Below are positions 14,001 through 25,510 of a DNA stretch of 64,000 nt, piece by piece. The notes beneath the pieces are model-generated. The model was not told the DNA's origin and did no database searches. It worked only from the letters and a program-made list of their open reading frames with translations. Made by a program: the position numbers and the translations under genes. The DNA comes from Guillardia theta CCMP2712 (Eukaryota > Cryptophyceae > Pyrenomonadales > Geminigeraceae): the NCBI RefSeq assembly GCF_000315625.1, contig NW_005434654.1, positions 618,632 through 682,631 of the forward strand, read 5' to 3'. The first letter of the stretch is position 1. The number at the start of each line of letters is the position of its first letter.

Positions 14001-17000
14001 GCTGGCAGAGTGATGGTGCCGTTGCCCTGCGACATTTGGAGAGCCAGCGAGACATCAGCGCGGGAGGTCCATGCCCTGATGCCGTAGTTGTCAGAAAGGA
14101 GGAGGACAGCCTTGGGCTCCAGCACTTGCCCAGCAGTAAAATTCTTGGCGGGAAAGAAGTCAAGGACGAGATGGGCAACGTCGCCATGCACATCGAACTT
14201 GTCTGAAATCACGGAGATGCTGGTGGAGGTCTCCGAGATCTTGAGGCGATACTCCTTGGCAGGCGTGTCGATGGCCAAAGATGAGAAGATTACACAATTA
14301 TTTTCTTGTGTTGTTGCTGTTGATCCATGCAGAGAAGCAAGATTGAGGTACACAAGCGTCGCAGCAAAATTGTTCGACGCCTGTATGATCGCATCGTTTC
14401 CACCTGCATCTTTGGCGCAAGCCGTGACAGGTTGTGAAAAACTGACACCAGCGTGCACATGAGTAGGCTGTTGAAGGAGAAACAAACTTGCGATGGAACC
14501 ATTCACAACTTGAAACGGATCAGACCATACGGATATGTCCATGTAAGTGAACAGAAGACGATACCCCCGTCCTACTCTGTCGATGGCGAGGTTTGTGAAC
14601 GTCACGACGTTTGAGTAAAAGAGCACCTTCGTGCTGCCCCTGAGCATTGAGACTCTTCCATTCGAATCTACAAGCGATGCGGTCACAAATCCGTTTCCTG
14701 CCAAGATCTTCCCGTCCAGCTGTTGGGCAACGAGTTGCGGCTGCTGATGGAATGGCAGACCGCCGCTCTCATTGCTCGGTTGGCTCTGCAGTATCAGTGA
14801 GGGCGAGTTCTGCATGATGTAAATCGGCTGCGAGTTGACAGAGAGAAATGGTTCGCTGGCATTGTCAGCTAGTGATATGAGAAACTGCAACGAACAAAAC
14901 CCTGACTCCGCGAAGATAGAGATGTTGGAGAAAACAGCCCTGCCTTGTTGTGCTCTCACTGTCGTCTCAAGTGCTGACGGGCTACCAAGCCCCTTGCAGG
15001 TCGACGAGGACACGAGGCGGGCAGTGACGAGATGGCTGGAGGCGAGGACTGTGCTGGACGCGGACGATGAGACGATTCGCAATGTCGGTTGCCTCCTGAG
15101 CATCTGCCCGTTGACCGCGAGAGCCGGAGGGACTTCAATCTCAAGAGCGCTGATGCTCGAGACCACCACGTTGCTCTGAACGGTAGAGAAGACCGTCGAC
15201 CCCCAGAGAGCGTTGGCAGAGAAGACGAGCGCGTAGGTCCCGTTGACCGCGATCCTCAAGTCCGTGAAGGTTGCCACTCCTGCCTGCGCTTTCACACTTG
15301 TTTGACCACCTAGAAGAGAGGAGGAGGCGCCACTGATGGCGACAGAGATGAAACATCCTGCCGAGTTGCAGCTGTCCCCATCAAAGTCAGTCACTACTCC
15401 CCCGCTGGTGTCAACGGCGGCGATCTGAGGCTGCGGCTGCAAGAGGCCGTTCATCTGCAATATGCTACCCAACGTAACGACCTTGGAGACGATGGTGGCA
15501 ATGGGGCCCGAGACTATCTCTACCGGGGTTGAGGATACTGCGAATCCCGAGGAAGAGAAGAGCAAGACAAAAAAAGCGCTGCTTCCTGACACAGGAGTGA
15601 TGCTGAGGTCGGTGAAGGATGCTGTGCCGTTGATAAACGCTGCTGTCGTATGTCCGTTGAGCACTCCCTTGTCTTCTGTCGACTTCGATAACTTCACATC
15701 AAGAGCCCCGACGAAGCTTAAAACTACATTACTGAACGCGTCGAGAATCGCAACAACCGGTTGTTTCCCGGGAGCGATGCCACGGAGACTCGAGTCCATC
15801 TCGGAGACTACTACTAAGTTGGAGGCTCTTCCAGCGATGACCTCGAACGGGCGCGAGAAATTCACAATCGGATTCCCATAACCAACAGGGGTGAACACGA
15901 ATTTCAACGAGAGCTTGGAGGAAGCGAGCTTGATGGAGAGATCGGTGAAGTAGACGACATCCTTGTGCACGTCCAGCTGTTTGGTTCCCTCCAGAGCAGA
16001 CGAAGCCTTCCCGTCGACGTAAAGAGAGACGAGGACTGACCCTTTGATACAGTCGCACGAGATGCGCGAGTCATCGTTGTCACGGAAAAGCACTTGAGGC
16101 TGACCCAGCCAAGGTGCTCCTGCGATGCGATCGATCGCGGTGATCTGGATCTCAAGGTTGCTCACCGTCCCTGTCACTATGAAGGATGAGGAAAGAGCAG
16201 GCTGGAGGTTTTCGGCAACGAAGACAAGAGAGAAGCCGCTCCCCGCGAGATTCACGCTCAGGTCAGTGAAGTCAGCCAAGTTCTCCTGCATCTGCACTGA
16301 CGTGTTGCCGTCTAGTCGAGCGGTGGGCAAGAGGACGTTGCTGAGAGACACATTGACAAGCAGCCCAGTTCGTATGATGGAATTGCCCCCGGCATCCACC
16401 GCGATGATCTGAGGGGCAGGGACAATAGTTTTGCCGATCATCGTGTCCCTCGGTTGTGAGAGCAGTCTGAGGCAACACGGCTGACCTTGCAGAACCAGAA
16501 ACTCACTTGGAGGGGAAAGAGCTCGGTTGATAGACAAGAACATCAGATATCGCCCTACTTGATTCACTGTTACGTTCACTTGGAAAACGCCGTTGGAAGG
16601 ATTCAGATTGTTGACCACGCGTGACACATTCGTCGCGTTGTAGTCTGAGCTGAGAGGTACAAGAGTGATGGTGAGATTGCAGGGCTGTGTCAGAGAGTTG
16701 TTGGCGACATCTGACGCGCGGAAGTAAAGCTGGTGGGGCTGAGCTGAGACAAGAGCGGGAGGAAGGCGTCGCACGAAGGAGATGGTCTGGACGAATCCGA
16801 GTAGAACTTTGACAGCATTTGATGTCACTGAAACGGATGGATGCGACGGCAAAGCCGAGGAGAGCAAAGTGAACCGCAGCATGAAAGTCTCATCCACTGA
16901 GACATTCTGTATTTGCAGGTTGGTGAATGTTGCGTATCCTTGATGTGTTTGCACGATCGTGTCACCTCCCAGAACTGCGAAGCTGGAGTTGGAGGCGATC

Positions 17001-20000
17001 AAATCAACACTGACCTGTGCATTCGCGACAACAGCAAGGTTGCTATACCCATCATTGACTCCAAGACAGGGTTGAACAGAGAAGACTGTGTCAGCAGCGA
17101 CGGTCAGGGGTTGTGTGACGAGCTGCAGGGATCGGGCAGGGCCGTTGGTCACATTCAGTATGCTGACATAGACCGGAGGGATGGTTGTTGAGGTGCCAGG
17201 GATCTCAAACTTGAGAGTGTACGGCCCGCCGGTCGTACTGAGAAACAAGTCGGTGAAGTTCGAAACTCCAGCGTTGAATTGTGTCGACAAAGTTCCCTGA
17301 AGGCCAGCGATAATGCTGTTGTCATAGATAAGAGAGACCTTGACTGCGCTGCTCGAACCGTAGACTATCCGCCCGAGGCTATCGAGGGCTTGGAGGAGGG
17401 GAGGGGGATTGATGACCTCACCAGCCATCACCAGACTGTAGCTGGGCGGAGAGAGAATGGAGATCTGGGAGACTGCATATGTGATGCTGAAGAAAGGCGA
17501 CATCACTCGGAAGCAGCTTGTCTTATACTGACATTTGAAGAGAATTTGCTTCCCGCTGATTTGGCTGTCGGTCGGAAAGCTCACTCTGATATCTGAGAAG
17601 TTTGCAATCCCGAAAGCTCCTCTCACACTGAAGATCCCGTTGCTGAAGACAAGATTTCCGACAGCGGAGGCCGTGCAGTCAAGGCTCTCAATCACCGGAA
17701 TGTGATTGTAAGTCTCGTCGAGCAGGCGAAGCTCCACTGCCGGGGAGAAGCTCGCGTCTGCGATCGCTCCTGCTGGAAACCTGTAGAGGGAGAGTGCCAC
17801 TGCCGATCCGTAGAGGCGGAAGGGGGAGCTCACCTTGTACAGCGAGAGAGTTCCGTCCTGCGATGAGCAGGAGAAGTTGAGAGCGAAGCCGAATCCAGCT
17901 GAGTCGATTCTGATGTCTGTGAAGCTCGCTATTCCGTTGCTCGTCAGCTTCCTCAAGGTGCCAGAGAGAAGAGCAGAGTTGCCGTTGGTCAGGGAGATCG
18001 CGCAGCTGAACGTGCTGGACACCGCGTTCAGCCCCTGGTCGACGACCTTCACCGACACGCTTTGCTGGAAGACTTTGAAGCCGAATGAGTCGACTGGCCC
18101 CTGGACCACTACCAGAGCGGTAGGAGTCCCTTGCTGCACCGTCAGGACCTGCTTCACGGACAGCCCGTCCGTCGAGAAGAGCAGAACTCGAGCGCTGGAA
18201 GCGAGGGAGAGCTGGAGGTCTGTGAAGAAGGCTCTACCTCTCTGGAAGGCGATGCTGGTAGTTCCCAGCAGTGGGTCTGCAATTGTGTCGTTGGCCTGGA
18301 CACGAGCGTATCTGCTGTAGGACAGGACGGTGGAACCGAACTGGTCGAACACAGCCAGAGCTGGTTGAGTGCCGAAGGGTCTGCCGCCTGCTGCGTTCTC
18401 AGCGATGGAAATCAGCCTCAGCTCTGCAACGCTGCCCGTTACGACGATGGGGGGAGAGGAAGTGCGAACTATAAAGCTGCTGGAGACGTTCCAGTAAAGA
18501 AACTCAATCCTGAAGCTGGTGTCTAAGGTGGTGATCTGCAGGTCGAAGAAAGAGATCATCCCTTGGGCCGCTGCCACCTGCGTCACTCCGACGAGGTTCG
18601 AGTCCGCTGAGCTTCCGCTGAGCTTTCGGGCTAGGACGTCACCACCGAAATCCGTTACGAGATTTCCTCCTGCATCCCTTGCGCTCAGCGTCGCTCCTGG
18701 GCTGAGGGGAACAAGAGCGACGGCACTGGTCGCGACGGTCTCGACGTGCAGCGATGCGATCACGCCGAACGACACGGAGAAACTGTTGGAAACTCCAGAG
18801 ACGTTGAAGGAGCTCGCGTATGACAAGATTGCCATGTCCTGACCGATAGTGGATAAGTTGAAAGCCAATATCGCTTGACCGCTGATGAGCTGAATCACTC
18901 CAAGCATATGCACCTGCTTGTTGTCATCCACAAGCGAAAAAGAGGCATTCGAGTTGAAACCCAGGACGATGCTCGAGCATACGTCCACCACCATCAGCTC
19001 CATCATCATTTGCTCTCCGACTCTTGAGACTGCCGGAGAGACGAGCAGCTGAATGGAGCTGGGACGTCCAAACCAGACGGCAAAAGTCTGCGATCTGATG
19101 TTGATCTTCGAGACATTGCAGGAGAACACGAACTGAAAACTCTCTCCCACATTCCCGACGATCAGGTTGGTGAAGTCAGCGACCCCATTTCTCGCCAGGA
19201 CGATAGTCGTGCCCTGTATGCTCAACAGCTTCCCGTCTGTCACAGACAGCATCTCGACAGCAACTCCGTCTTGACTTGCTCTCACTGTGTTGCCGTAAAC
19301 ATCCATCAGTGTTACAAGCACATCGAAAACTTGACCACACTGAAGGTTAGAGGCAGGGAGAGTCACGAGAGCTGAAGATACCAAGCCTGATACGTCAAAG
19401 AGCTGAGAGGATGCAGTGAGTTGCGCGATAATACCATTCCCTGTTTGAATTTGTGCCGTGAACAGCAATTGATAGCCCTTTCCAGCATTGTTGAGAGAGA
19501 TGCTCGCAAATTTTGCTTGCCCATTGACAAAGTTCTCCAGGCAAGGAAAGGAGCCGGAGCACATGAGAGTTGCTCCTGTGGGATTTGATTGGAGGATCGC
19601 AGAGCATGAGAAGCTGCTGATTCCGTCCATGATTGTGTTGCCGAACCTGTCATGCAGCTCCACCAGCGGAGCAGGTTGCAACGCACTTCCGACCACTCCG
19701 GCGAAGGGTTGACGAGCAATGAAGAGCTCGAAGATTGCAGCAGGAAACACCTCAAATGATGACGAAACGTTGGAGATGTTTCCAATAGTCAACACCAACT
19801 CATACCTTCCTGCGATCTCCAGGTGCAGGTTTGCAATCTCTACAAATCCCTGATCGGCATATTGAGCTTGAGAGATGTTGGAAGTAAAGACGGCAGAAGG
19901 CAGACTATTAGCGATGCTGCCAACTGACTGGATATAGGTCAAGATTGTCACGCCCTGAACGATAACATTCGAAAAACGATCCAGAAGACGAATGCGAGGG

Positions 20001-21445
20001 TTAAGATAGGAAAATTCTCCTGCTGTCCAGTTAACAGCAGGTTGACGTACCACCTCGATAGAGGCTGCTTGGCCTGGTATCACATCAAAACTGTTTGCCG
20101 TAGTCACTGAGATTGCGCCGGACTGGAACCGAACTTTATATCCAACACCTGCTCTTCCAATCGACAAGTCTGTGAACCTGACAACTCCTTTGACAAATTG
20201 CAATCTGCTGGAACCGGACATTGCTTGCAGAGCTTGTGTCTGACCATCAAGTGCCCAGGCTTCTACAATCAGTTGACTGGACTCAACTACTGACCCACGC
20301 TGGTCGGTGACAACAATAGATGGCTGAACCTCGAAGGGCACAAGAGAGGCATATGTCTTAATGTTTGGAAAGCTGTTTGAAATCGTTAAAAACTGTTCAC
20401 TTCCGGTCACGACAAGACCGCTGTAAGTCACTGCGAAAGAGATGTTTCCGATGCTGGTGTTGAAGACCACGTCGTAGACAGAAACGATGCTGACAAAGAT
20501 CCCAGAGAAGACAGCGACTCCTTGATCGCTGAAACGATAGTTCAGCCCATTTCTGCTGAAGATAGCCACACCGTCTCCACGAGCCCCTTTGGAAACAGTA
20601 ATCTGCATCCGAAGAGGAATGATGTTTCCACCAGCATCACGCGTTGAAATTGTAGGACTTGGATTGAAGTCACTGTTCGCTATTGCTTGCTGAGGAAACA
20701 CATCGATAGAGAGGTAAGACAGTTGGCCAGGTATAACATCAAAGAATGATATAGAAGTTGCTAATATTCCATGAGGAATACATGAAGATATTGTACAGGT
20801 TTGTTCTAGTTGAAATCGCAGAGAGTAGGAGGCCCCGACTTGCAATATTTTCAAGGAGTCAAAGACGGCTTCGCCGTAAGACATGATCTGCACCGTCTGA
20901 CCTACCAGGTCGCACCTTGCTCGACATCCCATCAGTTGTACACTGACAGGAATCCCACTGGCCGTGGTCACGGTCTTGAAGCTAGGGTCTTTGAGAGCGA
21001 CCGAAATGGGCCCGAAGGACTTGCCGCCGAACAAAGTCTCGTTGACGGAGATGATCTGACACAAGTGAGAAGAGCCGGGTATCAGGCTTGTGAGCCCATT
21101 GCTGGACAGCAGAGGGTTCGACCCCGTGCATTGTGCGGCTGACCGACAGGCAGCCCCTGTATTTGTGGGCAAACAATTCCCGCATTGCGTGTCCAAGCAC
21201 CCTGTCATGCAGCCTGCTCCCGGCGTGACACAGGCTGTGCCGTAACAAGTGGAGCCATCACAGAATGGTGAGCCCCCAGCGCATGACCCTTGCAGCTCAA
21301 AGGGGAGGGAAGTCACCACAAGCTGCGTTCCGTATTGCGTCTGCGAGCACAGAGCAAGAGGAGCGATGGTCATCAAAGATATGAAGGAGCATCTCACAAG
21401 GAGCAATGTCCACTTGTTCGACTTCATGAGCGCCTTGTGCAGCAT
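1655..21445 (-). CDS. Giant secreted multi-repeat protein with FN3 and C-terminal LysM domains (6,535 aa)
   Basis: Four exons: 21445-11279, 11199-7477, 7421-2001 and 1951-1655. The introns (11200-11278, 7422-7476, 1952-2000) are all GT-AG and all in phase 0, giving 3389+1241+1807+98 codons with no stop. A hydrophobic signal peptide (about residues 10-33, ending A-L-C-S) is followed by a Cys-rich segment (54-106). Then come about 48 repeats of 100-115 residues. Each has a G-x-P/A..F..Q-P strand, a central D-A-G-G-N-x-V turn, an F-T/S-D-L strand and a final x-Y-x-L-x-F strand, as in Ig/filamin-type beta sandwiches. About four FN3-like domains lie at 5755-6180, then a cadherin-like stretch. The last two exons make two LysM modules (about 6434-6475 and 6482-6533). 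LysM binds GlcNAc-containing glycans, so I infer a wall, periplast or adhesion protein outside the cell. ATG at 21427 is an alternative start. Confidence 0.9.
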
Positions 21446-21742
21446 CTATCATCGCATGCCCCCGCGCCCTCGCCGTGTCTTGGCGCGCATTTTCTTTCCT
21501 TGACAGCTCTGGTCACCCTCATCAACTGACGAACAATCTGGCCCTCATCTCCTCTCTGACCATCCCGGCCGGCACTGGCCCACGGGGGTAGAACTACTAT
21601 GTTCGAATTGACAGGCGGGCCAACCCCTGGTCGGTGAATTAAACAGTACAAATAATTAGTTAAATACCCCCCCCCCCCCGCTTCGCCTCCATGCGGTCTG
21701 TGTGGGGCGCTATGGCAGTTTTTTCAGGGGGTTCTGCATGCC
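21446..21742. promoter_or_regulatory. Shared divergent upstream region with 13-bp poly-C tract
   Basis: These 297 bp separate the divergent giant-protein gene and the zinc-finger/transposase-like gene, so both promoters should be here. A run of 13 C lies at 21667-21679 next to an AT-rich stretch (21640-21666). I see no canonical TATA box I would defend. Confidence 0.4.
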
Positions 21743-24646
21743 ATGGCAGGGTATCACAACAAAATTCAAATCCGATTTTTGGCGGGCAAACCTGTGACCC
21801 CCCTCGCCATGGGCAAGCCGAAGGTGCGGAAGACCGAAACATGCCAATCATGCCAAAAACCAAGAAAGAAGGCCAGTGTTCGAAGATGGCAAGGTGTGCC
21901 TGTTTGCACAACTTGTGTACATTTATTCAAAACCCAAAAGGATGAGTGTGGTTCTAAGCGGATTTTGCTCTCGAAGTGGGATGATACCTTGGTTTTCAAG
22001 CTGTTGGATTTCTTGCAATGTCAAGATCATGCAACTTTGTCTTTGGAGTGTGAAGACAACAATCTTCTCACTTCAGCGACCCAGCATCTGAAGTTAAGTC
22101 TTCGTTCTGTATCCTTGTTTGAAGTCCAAAAGAAGCTAAAAGTCCTTGGAGATGTTTACGGACATACATCAGAAGGGTTTGCGAAATGCTTTCTCTACTA
22201 TTACACCAAGGTTTTCGAAAAACAAGCATCTGGAAATCCACATGCAGGAACCACTGCTATTTATGAGCATTTAAATCGACTTCGTACACAGCTTGGTAAT
22301 ATGCACAGAAAGCATCGAACTCTTTTTTCCCGAATCGAAAAGTGGTCTACCTCACATTTCGAAGATTTGAATTCATTACAATCCACGATTCACGATTACT
22401 TTTTGCGGTAAGTCTGTGATGTTGCTTTCTTCCCCTCTCTGTAGTGTGATCATTCTGCAGATATGCAAAATTGTCGGATGAGCATGTTGATCCATGTCCC
22501 CCAAAGAAGCACACCAAGGCAGACTCCGAGCTGTTCATTCAGACAGTTTGTGAAACGTTCAGAACCCTTGATGGCAACACCCGATGTGAAATCATCCGAA
22601 GGATTCTGAGTGAGCACGACTCTCTGTGTCAAGCACAAAAGAAAACATCGGAGCATGAGTTCTCTGCGATATGCAATGTCGAAAGAGCAGTTTCAAACTT
22701 ACATGCTTGTGGATTGCCAGATGTAGTTTCTGAATTGGTGATGTTTGCCAGTAATGATATCGACGCTTTCAGAACAACACACAAAATCATGCCGTACTTG
22801 GTAATGGATTGGTGTCGTCAAAGTTTTAGAGCGAAAGATTCGAGGGGCATGAGATTCTCCCCGGAGATTATCAGTTTCGCATCAACACTCAAAAACCTTG
22901 GCAATGCGACAATGTTGCGGTTCCTGTCAGGGCCAGGGAACAAGTTTACAGACAATTTCCATTCTGATCAGGCTTTACATAACTTGCCTCTGCCATGCAT
23001 CTCTACTCTTTGCAAGCATCAAAGTGCTGACATGAAAACACGAGATGTGAAAAGGTCAAGAATATGTAGCGAAATTTTGGACAATTACAGCGAAATGATG
23101 AGTACTAACCTTGTAGATGGTATCCACGTGTTGGCGATGGACAAGACGATGATCAATGCTGGTTTTTGTAAAGAATTCGAAGATTGCGAAGCAGATTTAG
23201 GCAACCAGTATGGATGATCGAACTCTATGTTCCTCTATTGCTGCATACATTTCAGGGCTATTCAAGTTCGAGCCTCCAATTTCAGAGCACGACATTGAGA
23301 GTGAGTGCACCTTGAACAATGCCGATGAATACGATGGGGAAGACCTGTCGTCATTGTCAGTCACACCTCAGTCGGGAATGGTACACATGGATGTGCCGGA
23401 GATGAGAGATATCAAAAATTTTGTTTTGCAATTGCGACGCAACCAGGCCATATGGCAGGTTCAGAATGAGAAGACGCTAAGATGTAGCACGAGCAAGAGG
23501 CCAAGATTGACCTTGAAAGACATGTTCTGTAGGCTGAAAATATTTTGCCGAAGGTATGGATACGAAGAAGTTCTGTCATTAGCCAATGACAATCAAGATG
23601 AGGAAGAAACATACACTCCATGGGAGATGGAGCGAAGGATAGCAGATGGGCTAAATGAGCTGGATGAAAACAAGATCCGCTTTAAATTTGACGAATGGCT
23701 GTCCAATCCCGTCATCTCTCCTATCACCAAGAAGTTGTTATTCTTCTCACCGTGCATTAACCACTTGTTGAAGAATGTCAGGCATTCGATTGGATCAGGG
23801 AAGTCACAATCGTCTTCACCGGAAGCCAAGATATGGCATAAAGCTTACAGTGATATCGCCAAGAAGAATCCATCATGGATGTCTCAGATGGAGGTCGATG
23901 GAACCGCCGATCCACAATCTGTGGATATCATGCTGAAGATGTTCAGTGAAAAAGCCATCAGTCTACTGAAGGCAGAAGGGCATGAAGCGACAGCCAGAAT
24001 GGCAGAAAGTATGTCTGGCCTTCACAAAGCATTCGATCAAAGAGGTCTGACAGTTTCAGAGAGGATACGTCTAGTACGCGAAGCTCGGAGTTGGTTGTTG
24101 GAAGGGATCGACTGGACCACGGTCAGCCAGAAACACGTGAAAGGATTATCTTCTGTCGCGTTTGAAGGTTTCATAGTGGCAATTGATACTCATCTGCAAG
24201 TACAGCAGTACGTGAAAAATAAGAGACATGTGCTTGGAGACGGAGACTATGACTTCAACTCACGAACTCTCTGCACCGATAGTGTGGAGAATCTGTGGTC
24301 ATTGATTGGCCATCTGAACAAGAAGGATTTCTTGAGAAAATTCAATCAGGCTTGCACAGAGTTATGTAAAAAGGTGGACCCTGACCTGCCCTTTGTGTAC
24401 GAGCATTCGAAAAAACGAATTGTCCTCAGCCAACCGCATGAACGGGACACTTTCAACGTACGGAATGGATCAGATAATGACGGGGAAGCTGAGAACAGCA
24501 CACATAAGAACAGGCGAAGACGAATTTATGCTAAATCAGCACAATGGGATGGAGGCCTCAATGGTAACATGCCCGGGTTTCGGGGATTACGTGACATTGC
24601 TGGTTGCAAGTCGAAAAAGAGGTATACGAAAAGTAGAAAACATTAA
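21743..24646 (+). CDS. GATA-type zinc-finger protein with P-element/THAP9-like transposase motifs
   Basis: Exons 21743-22407, 22461-about 23167 and about 23256-24646. Intron 1 (53 nt, GTAAGT..CAG) closes in phase. Intron 2 (88 nt, 23168-23255) is my proposal to join two frames that otherwise overlap by 8 nt (ATGGATGA at 23210-23217); the model gives about 920 residues. Near the N-terminus a C-x2-C-x17-C-x2-C finger with R-R-W-x-G-V-P-V-C (residues about 34-57) has exact GATA-type spacing. Later, N-H-L-L-K-N-V-R-H (about 23758-23784) and L-C-T-D-S-V-E-N-L-W-S-L-I (about 24270-24308) resemble conserved blocks of P-element/THAP9 transposases, with L-A-M-D-K-T-M (about 23131-23151) as a possible first catalytic Asp. 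The tail is Arg/Lys-rich. I see no terminal inverted repeats. It may be an old or domesticated transposase; family assignment is inference. Confidence 0.55.
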
Positions 24647-25510
24647 AAAGAGCGATAGTGACATCCGAATCATTGGTATCATGAGATAGAACTCACATTT
24701 CTCTGATAGACTGTGAGGTTTTGACAATTGTCATCATCGCGCTTTTTGCTTTAATCATCCTTAAACCTGGTCGCGGCCTGGCTGCCATTGCGATTTCCTG
24801 CAAACTTACCCACCCCCTCCCCATCAACATACCCTCTATCATTGAGGGAAAGACACCGGTCCTAGACCCTTTTATCGCGAGTTCCACCCCCGTGGCACTG
24901 GCCTCAGCCCGGCCCCTGTCCGAGTGGGCCTGCCTGTGCGATCGGACTGCCAGGAGTGTCAGGGTCAAGCCTCCTCGACTCTCCTGATTGTCCTCGTACT
25001 GATTTTTGTCCGCCGCCGGCCCATGACGTGACAGTGATGCCCCCCGTGACGGTGTCCCGCAGGGGTAGCCCACCGGGCTGCCGGCAGGGGTCACCCCTGT
25101 GCATAAAACTCTCGGAGTTACGGCACCACGCCGCTGGGTCGCGGCGCGGCCGGGCCCGGGGCCCCGGCGGCCGCCGAACTTGACTAGTATCACTGATGCG
25201 ATCCGAGTCACTGACGCATGGAGACTACCGGTCTAAAAGCAGTCATGTGCACCCCTACATCGTCCTGGGAGGTGATGGAAACCAGGCACAAGATGCACGG
25301 GGTCGGGAGGGTGAGGGGAGAAGCGGTTAAGCCTCTGAACACTCAGCAGCAGCACGTGATTGCAAGTGTCTAGCGCACCTTGGAGCTGAGTGCGCAGCTA
25401 CAAGATCGTGGCACATCATTCTTTATCCTGAAGTTGCTGGAGGGCTTCAGATTCGCTGTCGTCTGTGATCCCTGCCTTGTGACATAAAGGATCTTTCTTG
25501 CTCCACTCCC
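24647..25510. repeat. Intergenic region with GC-rich dispersed repeat copy (inverted)
   Basis: No convincing gene. The 22-nt core at 24982-25003 is the exact reverse complement of 39670-39691. A GC-rich block (25130-25180, with GGCCCCGGCGGCCGCC-like sequence) resembles 39455-39480, and GATCGGACTG occurs near 24940 and near 39480. Open frames across this block are long only because of its composition. The last 200 bp probably hold the promoter and 5' UTR of the pyrophosphorylase gene. Confidence 0.6.

Noticed and set aside
24693-25211. Minus-strand frame of 172 codons
   Set aside because: Covers a GC-rich dispersed repeat; no domain, and a related GC-rich copy at 39384-39656 gives a different low-complexity frame.
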